From Tipula vernalis (Eukaryota; Arthropoda; Insecta; Diptera; Tipulidae): a DNA stretch of 64,000 nucleotides. Of the stretch, positions 24,790 to 37,630 are shown in pieces. A program made the position numbers and the translations under genes. Positions within the stretch are counted from its first letter, which is position 1; each line of letters opens with the position of its first letter. The DNA lies in assembly GCA_958295665.1 (NCBI GenBank), contig OY282558.1, positions 31,827,045 through 31,891,044 of the forward strand. Reading direction: 5' to 3'. The notes below the pieces were generated by a model. The model was not told the DNA's origin. It worked only from the letters and a program-made list of their open reading frames with translations, and made no database searches.

Positions 24790-25890
24790 AATCAGCCTAT
24801 TTTCTTATACTGACGCCCCTCAGCTTCAAGCACTTGTCGTATGCGCCTATCTTGTGACAAGTGAACCATGCATTTTGGTTTTCGAAGGACAATGGGAAGG
24901 AGGGGAAGGGGAGGCGGGAGGGAAGGGGGAGGAGGGAGGGGAGGGAGAAGGGGATGAAGGGGAGGGGTACGGTGATGATGTTTCAATATAATTTGTCTTT
25001 AGCCATTTTCCAAGTATCATGGAATCCTTGCACAGGTATGGTATTACGCATTTGAATGCTTTAGGTATTTCACCTGTGTCCATATAGTATACGCCAAACA
25101 TTTCAGTATTCGAACGCCGTTAGCAAACTCTGAATCACAACCGTATCTGCGTTGCAGTTCAAGTAACTGTACTTTCCCCCACAGAATTTGCAAGCAACCT
25201 TTAAATATTGCGTTCTTGAAAAATTCCTTGCCGGCTAATGAAATTGTTTTTTTTTTTCAAAATCGGTCATGATGATGGTGGGGTTCGGATCAAGTCCATT
25301 GAAGGAACACAAACCAGAAATGTAATAAAGAAATTTATCATATGCACTTCTTTTTTTTTTTGCTCGACATTAGGCAATATATAATTGGAACTATCGTTTC
25401 ATGAACCGTAACGCAAGTAGTAACCACAGCAAAAGTTCCATCTATAATCCAAAATTCCGCATTTGTCAAAAGTGTTAGACTAAGAAGCGTTCCAAATATT
25501 ATATTTCGCTCTCTGCCGAATTTTTCATCACACAGAATGAAAGCTTCACCTTCAATATTTTTAATTTCCTATAGAACAACGATATCAGCTAAATTTTGTG
25601 GCACACTAAACACACCCTTACGCTGGCGGGCGATCTTCGGCATTACAATTTAGCTCGCTCGACAAAATAATTTTAGACGGGATCATCGCAGTTGTCGCTG
25701 CCAATGTTCAAACTTCCGTATTTACTATGTGCATATGTTTTACACTAGCGTCAGGGTCATGAACGTGTGTTGATGGCCTTATAGAAATGTTGTACCCGCC
25801 ATCAATCAATTTCGTTAACAGTCTTCCCTTGCATAACAGCACTAGCTCATCTTTACAGCGTTTCAATTTTACAACTTCTATTACCTCCAT
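24790..25890 (-). pseudogene. Decayed MULE-type (FLYWCH-associated) transposase
   Basis: Minus-strand pieces in order. 25890-25708 has a short open frame with CKGRLLTKLIDGG and HVHDPDAS, like the tail of a FLYWCH zinc finger that binds DNA. About 25560-25370 has NAEFWIIDGTF followed by VTVHETIVPIIYCLM, the first Asp block of the MULE transposase. About 25290-24970 has IIMTDFEKKKTISL, a GC residue pair in FKGCLQILWGKVQLLELQRR, RYGCDSEF and FKCVIPYL, the second Asp block and following helices. A last scrap, DRRIRQVLEAEGRQYKKIG, reads near 24860-24800. Stops and frameshifts separate the pieces, and a polypurine tract interrupts the 3' portion. The MULE assignment follows from WIIDGTF plus TDFE. 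Domesticated FLYWCH/MULE genes exist, but this copy is not intact. Confidence 0.65.
24894..24968 (+). repeat. 75-nt G-rich polypurine tract
   Basis: Almost pure G/A, with many GGGG and GGGA runs (only a single C and T interrupt). It is far more GC-rich than anything nearby and lies within the MULE remnant. Four or more G-runs could form a G-quadruplex or triplex. Confidence 0.85.
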
Positions 25891-26269
25891 TTATTGGGCA
25901 CTTTTTGTGTTTTTAATGTTTTTATTATGTCAAATTATACTAAATTTTATTTCCGGCTACTAACTACTAAAAACAAAAATATAAGTAAAGCATTTTTTTC
26001 AGTAAATATATTAGTAGTTAATTTTAAAAAAAATTATAGTGAAAACGGTAAATCGTCAGTGGTGAACTGTTATAACGGTGAATTAAACAGGCGGTATAAC
26101 GTAAGGCAGTGAGGTTGTTTTCACGGGTTTCTGCTAATTATAGTAAGTGGAACTGAAAGAGAAACTGTTCGGAACGATCATTGAACGATATTTCTGGATT
26201 AGTTTTGTCTTGTAATTCTAGGTTACCAGTAAAAATAGTTAGTTATTGTTGTAAATATATGTAGTTATT

Positions 26270-27444
26270 ATGGCGCGGAAAAAAAAGAGCAGCCAAGAGC
26301 TTCGTAAACTTTTCGGTAGAGTTTCTATTCATGAGGTGTCAAATGAAGAGGAAATAGCAAACGATAATATTGATGTGGATTTTTCCCGATTGCGACGAGG
26401 GTGAACAAGCTAAGCCGATAAACGTTTGTGATTACGACGAGGAGGACCATGTTCAGTCAATAAATTTTGATGATGATGAAAATTTTAAACTGGTACTATG
26501 CCCAACTCAGTTACTAGCTCTCTAAAAAATCATCCCAGAAACATTGGTGAATATTATCATGCCTGAAACCAGTAGAATAGCACGGCAGTTTTATACAATG
26601 ATTAGTAAAATAACAGAAAAATACCGTGCTTCGTATGACAAGCTAATTCGGTGGAAATGTATGCTCTGATCGGCATTTTAGTTTACACCGCGCTCATAAG
26701 AACTGGGACGAGCGATTGGATGAATTGTACCGTCTTGACGACCGTCCATTTTATCGAGCTATGATATCCGACAGGAGCGACTGACTACCGCTGGATTGGC
26801 AGCCGCAGCATTCCAGATCGCTCTTCAAAACTAGAGAAGTATGAAATTATTCTGGCTATTGAACCCAGAAGTTTATGTTAATGATCAGCCAGTTAGGCCT
26901 AAATTGGTTGATTACGCCATGAATTTAGTTCTATCGGATATCCGTACCATACGTTAGCAAAAGAAGAACAATTACCATGAACAAATGTTCACAATTTGCA
27001 GAAAAAACTACACTACTTGGAACAATTAGACAAAATAAACCCGATCTTCCCAAAGAGTTTATAGTTAGGCGGTATTTAAAAAAATGAGAACTAAAATCTT
27101 CAAAATTTTGTTTCATTTATGAGTTTTATCCTAAAAAAAATCGTTTCTAAAAGAATTGGTTATGCAACTGGTGCAGGCCAGCTCTCCAACCCACGAAAGT
27201 TAAAAAAAATGTAAGAACAGCAATCGACCTAATAGATTATAAAGCGTTACCAATTAAACGGGTATCAACAGGGGAAGAAGTGACGGCTAAGACCTTTAGC
27301 AAACGGCCAAGATGTTACTTGCGCCCTCGATCATCTGATATGAAAACCACAACAAGTTTTCATTTTTGTAATGAGCCATCTTGTCCGAACCACACCAAAA
27401 CCCTATGCATAGAATGCTTCAAAGAACGCATGGTTAAAACATAA
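26270..27444 (+). pseudogene. Decayed piggyBac-like transposase
   Basis: A start MARKKKSSQELRKLFGR opens at 26270 and breaks after about 43 codons. Later, in shifting frames: an acidic stretch; PETSRIARQFYTMISKITEKYR; VEMYALIGILVYTALIRTG; and ELYRLDDRPFYRAMISDRSD. The last two resemble the piggyBac E-x-AFxGI and RPIFRATMS blocks. Near the end, RPRCYLRPRSSDMKTT is followed by a Cys/His cluster (FCNEPSCPNHTKTLCIECF) like the C-terminal zinc-binding CRD of piggyBac proteins, then a TAA at 27442. At least three frameshifts or stops break it. I saw no intact terminal repeats or TTAA pair, so its ends are undefined. Confidence 0.6.
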
Positions 27445-28553
27445 ATTGTACTAATTAAAATGTGATTTTCTTGTGAATATAGTTACTTTATCAATAAAAA
27501 TATAAATATATGAAGATATCCATGGGGTCAGATTTACACAGACAACGTGATAGTAAGCTATACACAGAGTGAAAGTTAAACTATGAAACGATATTTATTG
27601 CAGATTTATAGGGGCTTCACCCTTTTAGCAATGTGAAACAAAAACAAATTGAATATATTTTTATATATACTATTTTTTTGTTTGTTTAATTTAATAATTT
27701 GCATGATAATATAATTTTATTGGTTTTATGTATAGTAGCATATATAATTTCAATAAAAATAATAATTATATCATTCAATAATTTTATTTAAATAAAATTT
27801 TAGTTTTTTTTTTTGTGTAAAACACTAAATTCAATTAATTAATTAATTAATAATAATAAAGATGAATATGTATAAATAAATTATAAAATACTGTACATTT
27901 ATTATTTGATTAAAAACCAAAAAAAATTAAATAAAATTGATAATAAAAAATAAATATTTATGTTCTCTTTTTGATTCTAATTTGTAATTATGTATTTAAA
28001 TGTTATTTTATATTTTTTCAATAAAAAAATATTAATTGTTATATTTTATTATATGTATAAGTAGTAGTTGTGTTGTTGTAGTAAACGAAATTTTTACTAT
28101 AATTTTCTTTAATTAATTTACAAAACATAATTTTTATTAATTATTTACACAAAAATAAAAAATATATTATTGTTCGTTCGATAATGTTTATATAATGTTT
28201 TTTTATTTGTATTTGATTTCTAAATTTTATTAAGTTAATTAATGAAACAACATTTAGGTATAATTTTAAATATTTATAATAAAATGATTCTCCTAGTTTT
28301 TTATGTTCATTTTTTGAGATTTTTGTTTTGCTTAAATATAATTTTAATTTTTTTTAATTAAATTTAAAAAAAAAAAATAACATACATAATAATATTTACA
28401 TAATATATTCTACCCCAAATAATTTTTTGTGAGAAATAAAATAAAATAAAATTTTTATGATTATTATAACCCATTGTTTAAAACTAAAAATTATTTTGTA
28501 AGTATTGTAACATTTTTGTTTTCGCTGTGTACACACTTTTTATTTTAATATTG
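27445..28553. other. AT-rich intergenic stretch downstream of Rsf1
   Basis: Very AT-rich (long runs of A/T, TTAATTAATTAATTAATAAT near 27835). No gene is supported. It should include the Rsf1 3' untranslated region; several minus-strand AATAAA matches occur but cannot be ranked by eye. Confidence 0.55.
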
Positions 28554-31500
28554 TTATGTATCTAAATCGTCTTGTTGCGAACTAAAGTAACTAACAAGAC
28601 CACTAAATTCACTCGTCGGTCCACTATTGCTATTTCCATCCAAACCAGTAGTATCACCAGGATCGCCACCATCCTGGCTTTCTTCGCCCCTTGTGTCATC
28701 ATCATTGGTTGTCTCAAATTGTGATGCATTTTCTGCAACTGTAACGGGAATAGATTTTAGCGGTTCATATTGATCAAATGATGGTGGTTGCTCTGGTGAT
28801 GATTGTTGGTGTCGTTCGGCTGGTACGGCAGGAACAGCTTGATTTGGTGATGGATAAAAATCGCCATATTGTGATGTTGGTGTTGAAAATGATGGTGGTG
28901 GAAGGGTTGGACCCCCTAAATGATAATTTTGAAAATTTAAAAACAAATTGTATAATTCTAAACAATATTCGAATAACTAACCGGAATAATCCCTGGGAGG
29001 TGTTGGTCCTCGTACCAAATGAGCTTGGGTCGAAGGTATTTGCAAAGGATGTAATGGATTAGAAGGTCCCGTAAATCCATGCAACATTGATGGTCTAAAA
29101 TAAAATTGCATTCAATTTTTAATTTAATCTAATAAATATTTCGTGAGCATACCTAAACATATGTCCACCGCCTGGCTGCCTGGAATCTGAAGTCAAATAA
29201 TGTGGGCCCGGTTCAGTAACAGGGGGCATTCCTGGCGGAGGATTACCACTGAATGGAGGACGCACAGGATGATGTGGTGGCCTTGGTATTGGAGGTGCAA
29301 AATATCTCGACGATGCTAAAATTAATGTACATTTTAATTATTATCTCTTTTCGAAAGTATAAAACAACCACTACCTTGTGGAAATGGCGGTGTTTGATGT
29401 GGTCTAGATGGTGGTTGTTGTAGCCGTGTGATCACAGACGCCGTAGCACTTGACCTAGAAGGAAATATTTGATTTGGTGGTCCGACGAGAACCGATTTCA
29501 CAGGCGATTCAAGGACGCCTCCAGCGGATGAAGATGTTAAACGTTCAACTAATATTGGATTAGATTTCTTCTCTACCTGAGTATTATGGGTCTCGCCCGA
29601 TTTCGATACAGGAACGCCGCCATGGGCTTGGCTTAAATCAGCTAAACCAGGATTTGGTTTGCTTGGATCTCGTAATGGTGTAATCTTCTTACGGCGACCA
29701 CGTCTTTTCAAAGCATCTAATTCAGATTGGCTGGCCGCATTTAATGCCTCTGCAGAAGGTAGTGTTAGTGGGATTATTGGATTCGAAGGATTTCGTGTAC
29801 TAGGCGAAGGGATTAAGGAATTTATAACCGACGAAGAATGAGTTGATGGGATTGATGTAGGTGGCATGGGTGATTTTTGATTGGCTACAGATAACACGGT
29901 TGTTGGAATGATTGGTTCGTTTGCATTCGGAATTGGATTTGGTACAATATTAGGTGGTATATTAGGAGGTAGAACAGTGACATTAGGAGGTGCCATTCTT
30001 ACAGGATTTGAATGCATAGTATGTGCAGGGGGGATTTGATTCATAATATGAGGTGGCAAATGCCTTTGCATTTGGAATGCTCTTGGACCTTGAGGACCTG
30101 GTGGCATGTGCGCTGAAGGGGGTAAATGTGCCATTGGGGGCAAATGAGCCACTGGTGGCCGAGACATCATTTGTTGCTGTAACAGCGACGGCATTTGTGA
30201 TGGTATGTGTGTTGCCTGGTAACCAGTTGACCTGGGTAAACCTAAATCCAATATTGATTTCCTGTTGCGCTTTTTCATATCAAAATCTGGCCTTAAAAGT
30301 CGCATTGTATCACTCATCGATGGCATAATCATGTTCGGCATTTGTGACGGTCCCGGAGGCATAAGAGATGAATGCATCCCAGGCGGTAAAGGATTCCCAT
30401 GTGATAATATTGACGATGGCGGGTGATGCATTGGCCGTGTTTGTGGCATCATTGGAGCACTTGTAATAGGCGGTTGAATAGTTTGAAGATGTATCAATGG
30501 AGTTGGGCCAATCGGTTCTGCGGGATTTATAATCGGCGGTATTATTGGCTCTGGCATAGATTTTTCAGGTATAAGATGACTTTGTTTCGTTTTCTCGAAC
30601 TCTTTTTTCCGATTTATCTCGGCCTCTTTTAATTTTTTATTTCTTATCGCCTCGCCAGCCAATTTCAATTGTTGTTGAGCGAAATCTTCCTCTTCCATCA
30701 TTTTGGCGATTTCTTCTTCGTCCATTTCTTCTGGATCAAAATCTTCTGGTAATTGGTCATCGAATTCTTCATCAAACTCATTGTTTTGCTTATTTTTTAA
30801 GAAATCTGGATCCAAAACTTTAGCATTTTGAATTATTTGTTTTGGAACTGTTGAAATTGAGTCGCTTATAAGAGGCTCCTCAATAGTTGATTTTAATGGT
30901 TTGAGTACAGGCGTTGCCATGACTTTAGCTGCGTCAGTATTTTTTGCGGCCAACATTCGTTTTATCTCCTCTTGTTTCTTAATAAAGAGAGCGCGCTCCT
31001 CTGGTGGTGTATCGGGTCTTTTTACACCAGGTCTTATGCCGTCATCTGAACTATCATCAAAATCTTCTAAGTATGTGATTTTGCGACCTCGCGTCTTACG
31101 AGCTTTACTTTCATCATCAGATTCATCACTATCTGGTTTGGCCATCACTTTCTTCTTCGTCATGCCAACCTTGAAAGATTTTTCATCATCATCAAGCTTC
31201 TTGGTTTTCTTTCGATGTATCATAATCGCCGGCCGCTTTTGAACCGCTGTTTGCTTCCTAATCGATGTCTTCCGTCGTTTATTTTTTGGCTTCCATGCCC
31301 CGTCACTGTTTGAATCACTATCTGTCGATGTGTCGCAAAGATCTTCACTATCGATATCCTCCTCTTCATCATCATCGTCATCAAAATCAGAGAAATCGGA
31401 TTCTTCCTTCTTTTTCCGCTTGCGCACAGGTCGTTTGATTTCATCCGAATCATCACTGTTATCATTAATGAAAGCTTCAACACGTCTACGACGTTGTCGT

Positions 31501-34500
31501 AATCTGCGTCCACCGCTCTTATTTTTCTTTCTTTTTTTCGACCATTTATTTTCCAACGAACTTTCACTAGCAGAGGAAACTGATACTTCTTCTTCATCCT
31601 CGGAATCAGACGAACTCCCTTTAAAGTCCTCATCCGAACCATCATCGTCGGATTCAACGTCAAGGCTATTTAGTTTACGCGACTTTTTCCTTCCTTTACG
31701 ATTGCCACTGTTGCTGCTCCGTTTAATAATGCTAGGACGTCGAATGATATCTGAAGTTTCACTTTCGGCATCAGAGTTCTTCTGCTCATCCTCCTCCTTT
31801 AGAAGATCATCTTCGTTTAATATTTTCTTAGATTCTGGTTCCTCTAAATCCATTTCATCAGTCTTTAGTTCTGCAACTACATCTTTTACATCTTTTTCAT
31901 CAATATTTGTTCCTTCTTCTTTAACGTCTGTGTGATTTACGTCTTGTTCCTTAAGTCGTTTCTCTTCCTTATCCGCTTCGATGATAGTTGAAATATCTTT
32001 TCCACGACCTAAATTTCCGGCACCTTTTACCTCGTCCATTTCTTCTTTAATAGCTGAATTTATTAAATCATCAAATTCATTAAATCGGTAACTAACTGCT
32101 GCTTGACGCCTTTTGCGCAATTTATAAATTGGTTCATCATCTGAACTGTTTTCAGAGTCACCGCTTGATGAAGACGAAGAAGATGAGGATGACGATGTCA
32201 ATGAAGATTTTCTTCGTTTCCGTGGGTCGTCATCTTTGTCGTCCTCCTCCTCGTCGTCGTCAGATGATCTTTTCCTTCTCCTCGGAACACGAGCTCGATT
32301 ATGATTCTTCTTACGGCCGCGTGCCCTCGGTTCTTTTTTTGAAATGGGTAACACATTTTGCGCACTAACATTTGCGTAAATCATTCGACGTTTTCTATTT
32401 TCTTCGAGTTCTTTCTGTTTGATCATCTCATCAAACTCTTCCAACTGGACAGTAAATATGTTGATTAGTTTTTGATGTTGGCATGGTGGACAATACCAAT
32501 CACCTTCAGGAATGATAAATAAAACTGGAGTGAGACATGAACAATGATAACCTTTGTCGCAAGTGTCACAAAGAAGGATCCATTCTGGATGATCGTGCTT
32601 ACCGCACTTTTGACACGCATGCTCGGGACTCTCGTCAGTGTCATCTTCCTCCTCCTCAGCTTCTTTTGTTTTATCTTTTTTAACGGTTCTCGCTCGTTTC
32701 ATTGGTTCAACTTGAGTTTCGTCTTCCATATCTGATTCAGGGGAAAATTCGTGATCGGATTTAAGCGGAGGTAACTCTTCATCTTCTTCATGTTCTAAAA
32801 TATCAAGTTCTTCGTCGTTATCCTCTGAATCACTACTTCCTGAAGACGTTTGCCAAGGCTGACTGCCATCCTTCTTTTTCTTCTTCTTTTTCGGTTTCTT
32901 TAATATTTTCTTTTCCGATCCACTGTCACTCTCTTCTTCCTCCTCTTCTTCACTTTGCTCGATATCCGCATCTGGATCACTATCAACCGCATCTGGATTT
33001 TTCTTTTTCTCTTCCTCTTTCTTTTTACGATCTGAACTTTCTTTCATTTGCTTTAGAACCATTTCTTCTAATTTACGACGTTCAGCCTCTTCTCTTATTT
33101 TCAATTGGGCTATGCGTCTTGATTGTCGTACCGGAGTTTCATTTTCGTCTTCTTTAATGATTAAAGCTGGTTCAATATCGTTTCGCTTTTTTCGTGCGCC
33201 TCCACGCTTTTTTATCGTTTTAGATTTAGATTCTGACTCGGTATCATCAAGCTCCAATGGATCTTTAGAAATTTTTTGTGCCTTTGGTTTCCTACCGCGT
33301 TTGGCTGGTATACTCGCCGGTGTGGTTTCTAATTTCAATGATTCTTCCTCGTCTTCATTAAAATCCAGCGAAAACGATTGAACATTTTTCGGTGCCTCTT
33401 TCGCATCGCTTATCATTTTCGCATTGCAATCTTTTATATCAATTTCGGGAGCCTTTAAGTGATTTGGCTCAATTTTATTCTTTGTGTCTGATTCATCTTT
33501 AGAAAGATGCTCAACTTCCGTTATTTTGATTTCTGGGATTTTAATCTCCTCTTTGGGATTAGGTGTTTGTGGTTCAGGTACTTCATCGGTGTTTACACCT
33601 TTTTCCTCCTCCTTTACTGATTCTATATCTGTAGAGGTTATTGTTTTGGAATAAGGCTTAGGCACTGTATTTGTATTATCATTGCATTCCGATTCGGATA
33701 TTTTAGTAATTTGATTCAATTGCACTTTATTCGACGCTTCCTCGATATCGGGTTCGGGCGAGGCGATTCCGTTTAGTTCCACAGATGGTTCAGAAGAATC
33801 AGCTACATCTTCTGTAATACTTTTACCTAGTTTAGAAGTTTTGCTTGCTGGTTGCTTAGGTTCTGACAAATCGTCATCTTTCTCCTTAAAACCTGCAATG
33901 CTCGGTTTAACCGCTTTTGGTGAAGTTTGTGGCTCTTCGAGTGTACAATTTGGGGTACTTGATTTTTCATCGTTTGTTGAAATAATGGGTTTAGTAATGG
34001 ACGCTTCTGACGGTCTAGGAATATTTGCACTTGACAGTTCTTTAAAAGACTTTGTTAAAACTGTTTCTTCTTCTGACGATTTATCAGCTTTTGCTAAAGA
34101 AGCATCTTCTAATTTATGAATTTTTGATGATGTTATAATTTCCTTAGGTACAGCGATAATTGTTTCGTTTAATGTTGCAGATGTGATAACCACATTTTCA
34201 ACAGTATCTCGTTTTGGAGGAGAAACCAGTTCAGATTCATCAATCATTTCCTCCTTGGCAATTGGAGAATTTACATTTTCTGGTAATTTTGTATTCGATG
34301 GTGTGAGAATAACCGGTGCACATTCTAGATCAGATGATTCTTTAGCTTTCGAATGTAAAAGATTTACACTTTTAACGCCTGCGTCAATTGTTCCCTTCAA
34401 TTTGAGTGAAGTAGTGGCTTCCTCAAAAGTCTCAACACTAGCAGAAATGCTAGATTTCAAAAGTGTAGAGGTAACATTTTCCTGTTTTTCAGTAGAGACC

Positions 34501-37500
34501 AAGGTTTGAACATCCTTTGGAAGTACAGCTATCATTTTTTCAGATTCTTGGTTTGTAGACTTTTTTGTTTTTGGTAGTGTTGCTGTGATAAATCCGGATT
34601 TTAGAACGGAAGAGTCTTTAAGTTTACGAAATGTAATCGATGCTTTTTCAGATTCTATCTTTGTTGCTATTTTTTCCTTGAACATTTCTACAATCCTTTC
34701 AGAGTCGTTTGTAGTAGATTTTTCTACTTTAGCAGTTTCGAGCTTCTCGGGTTGTTTGACAATTGATATTTCAATTTTAGAAGAAATGGTTGTAGTTGCT
34801 TTGATTTCTATATCGTCCTCAGTAGGAACTTTGATTAGTTCTTTACTCAAATCTTCAAAGTTCTCTTTACTATCAAAACTGTGTGATTCCACTTTAGAAG
34901 GTGTGGGCTTAGCATCGTCAGATTTTGTTACAATCATTTTTTTGACCTCTGCATTATTTTCTGTCAAGTTAGGAATTTCTATCGATCCTTTTTCTTCGCC
35001 AATTGTTTTATCTAATTGAGAACCAATCATCGAAGATTCAGAAGTTTCAGTAACTACTTGGTCTTCACGAATAATTAATTCATCCTCGGTTTGGGCAAGA
35101 GGGTTAAAATTACTCGCAGAACTCGTTAAGACTATATCTTTAAGTTGATCCACTTGGTGTTTGGCACAATTACTTATTTTTAATTCATCCACCTCTAAAA
35201 TAGATTTAGTCGCTATTTTGACATCATTTTCAACTGTTACCGAAACCCTTATTACATTATTATTCCCGAGAGGTTCAACCATTTCTACCGGAGGCGTTTT
35301 AGTCCTATTTCCAATGTCAATTTTATCTTTCTTGCATATATTTGCTGATTCAGCCATTTCTGGTGAGTCGATTTCCTTCTTGTTTTCAGGATCCACTTTA
35401 TCCTCATTAAATTTGGCTAACGGTTTTGATTGCATTATTTTTTTATCCCTCTCAGGCGGATTGTTTTTGGCGACTAAAGGATGTAAGTTATCTTTATCAG
35501 TCGAACAGGTTTCTTTATTTTCCAAACAAGTTTCACTAATTGTTTCAACAAGGGGATTGTCATTAGTTGTATCAACTTCTGCAACAGTTATTTTTTCTTT
35601 CGTGAGTCCTGATGTAGATTTTAGTTTACGCTCATTTTCTGATTCTTTATTAATTTCTGCTGATTCTGTTACTTCGTTCTTGGAATTACTTAAATCTGCG
35701 GTTACACAAGAATTGGAACTTAAATTATTTTGATGAGATTCTGCTTCGTTTTTAGTCGTTTCATCGGACGGAGTACGATCTTTTTTGGCTTCGATTGTTT
35801 GTGGTTTTGACGAAGCAGTGTCATCTTTAAGGCTTTCGGTCCGACCAATTAAATCGACCTTAGATCCACTTTCACTGATTCCTTCTTTTGCATTTCCTAC
35901 TTGACAAGCATTACCGCTCCCTTCACCATAGAAATATATAACGTCTTCTTCAATAACTTCACTAAATTCTACACTTTCACTTGACAAAATTTCCAATAAA
36001 GTTACTTTGCTAGAATTGCCCACTTGACATGGATTGCCATTTCTTTCGCTAAATTCGTCACATATACTTGATGTGAATTCCAGAAAAGTGCCTTTGTTAT
36101 CAACACCATTTCCTTCGCCGGAAACTTTTACCACTGGATCTTCAATAGGCTCACTCACCTCTGGATCTTCCTCGCCTTCGAAACCTTCTTCCTCTTCATC
36201 TTCCTCTTCTTCGACCTCCTCCTCTTCTAGTTCTTCTTCATCACTGTACTCTTCCTCTTCCACAGACTCTTCTTCCTCTATATTTTCATTTTCGGATTTG
36301 TTTTTATCTTTATGCTGCTGGCCGAGAAGAGTTAAACGTTCCTTCGGCTTCTTGGAATCAGTCTCATTTTCGATTTCATTTGCTCGCTTTTTAGGGTGAA
36401 CAAGCGGTTTTTTTGAAGGCGGTTTTGAGGCCAATAATGAGGGCCGTGATTGTTGTTGAGGTTCTGATTTATCTTCAGTTTTTGTTTCAGCTGTGATCTC
36501 TTCTTTCGAAAGCTCTCCTTCATAATCTTCCTCCTCCTCCTCCTCTTCCTCCTCCCCTTCGTCATCCATTTCCTCATCGATATCAGATACTTCTATCCGG
36601 TTTTTAGTTATTTTCAAAATAATATTCTCTTTTTCACCGTCATTGCCATTCCCCATCACTTCAACTTTCGAAGTATCCCCATTTTTAACTGTGCTACTCT
36701 CGCTCGCTTTTTCATTATTGATACTATTACTACTGCTATCCTCATCGCAAACACTTAGCGATGGCGTTACCGGTTTGTCAGATTTTAAGCCTTGTATTAA
36801 CTTAGCAAATTCATCTCGATTACTAGGAATAAACAAAGATCAATTTATAACTTATATGAGCCTAGAAATAGACATCTATTACCTAGCCACAATTTGCCAT
36901 GTTTCTTCATCTAGGTGTTCTTGGTAAATACGAATTAAACACGCCTTATTATCTATTGTACTCCAATAGGCATTGCCAAATTTATCACGGCCTATTGGGT
37001 GTGATCGCATATCAGCCGCTTTCATTGATCCTACAGCTGTCCTCAGCTTACCATTTCGATCGAATTGACTTTCAAGGAGTGACTAAAATGTAGGCATACA
37101 AAATGTTAATTCTGACATTATGTCCATTTGACCTAAATGTTTTCCTATTACATAAACTCCACTAGATAATATTACCTTCAAAACATTTAATTTAACCGGT
37201 AGCCGAGATTTTTTATATCCAAATCGTTCGACTTCCCATGCATCTTGATTTGAATACGTGTGACAAAATTTAACAAGTGCCCGTTCCCACAGTTCAGGAT
37301 GTACGGTGTACCGATTTTTTCGCAATAATTTAACCAACAAATCCAATAATTCTGGTGGCACTATAATTAAAAGTTGAATAAAACATTACATTTTAAACAT
37401 TTTTAACTCAAGAGCTTCACGACCAACATTCATAATCGCATTGACAAATCAATGTAGCCAAAACCATCCATACCTTCGTCAGTGTTCTCAATAAAATTTT

Positions 37501-37630
37501 GTAGATTAAGAAAATTCGGATATTCCAGTCCACATAGTTGACCAAATTTTTCTAAAAATACACATATAACAGCAAAATTTGGATCATTTGTGCAAGATGC
37601 ATCACGATCACCTCCAGCAGCAGACGCCAT
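28554..37630 (-). CDS. Rsf1: Remodeling and spacing factor 1 (RSF1), PHD-finger chromatin remodeller subunit
   Basis: Nuclear partner of the ISWI ATPase in the RSF nucleosome-spacing complex. Seven exons, all in frame: 37630-37474, 37360-37176, 37082-36883, 36822-29375 (7448 nt), 29315-29153, 29094-28982, 28915-28554; about 2875 residues. The N-terminus matches vertebrate RSF1 in order: DPNFAVICVFLEKFG; VPPELLDLLVKLLRK; ELWERALVKFCHTYS; then HPIGRDKFGNAYWSTID and ETWQIVAR, the WHIM region (residues ~10-195). A PHD finger lies near 1582-1632, with C-x2-C, C-x2-C, H-x2-C and C-x2-C ligands (CQKCG, LLCDTCDKGYHCSC, WYCPPCQ). The rest is Lys/Glu/Ser-rich, with a poly-Ser run, acidic patches and basic nuclear-localisation-like clusters. 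The last 600 residues are Pro/Met/His-rich. The name is secure from the N-terminal block plus PHD; fly orthologues carry varying names. Confidence 0.92.

Noticed and set aside
31330..31935. Long Ser/Phe-rich plus-strand open frame within Rsf1
   Set aside because: Antisense of the acidic Ser/Glu/Lys-rich Rsf1 exon; codon bias of the real gene keeps the opposite strand open.
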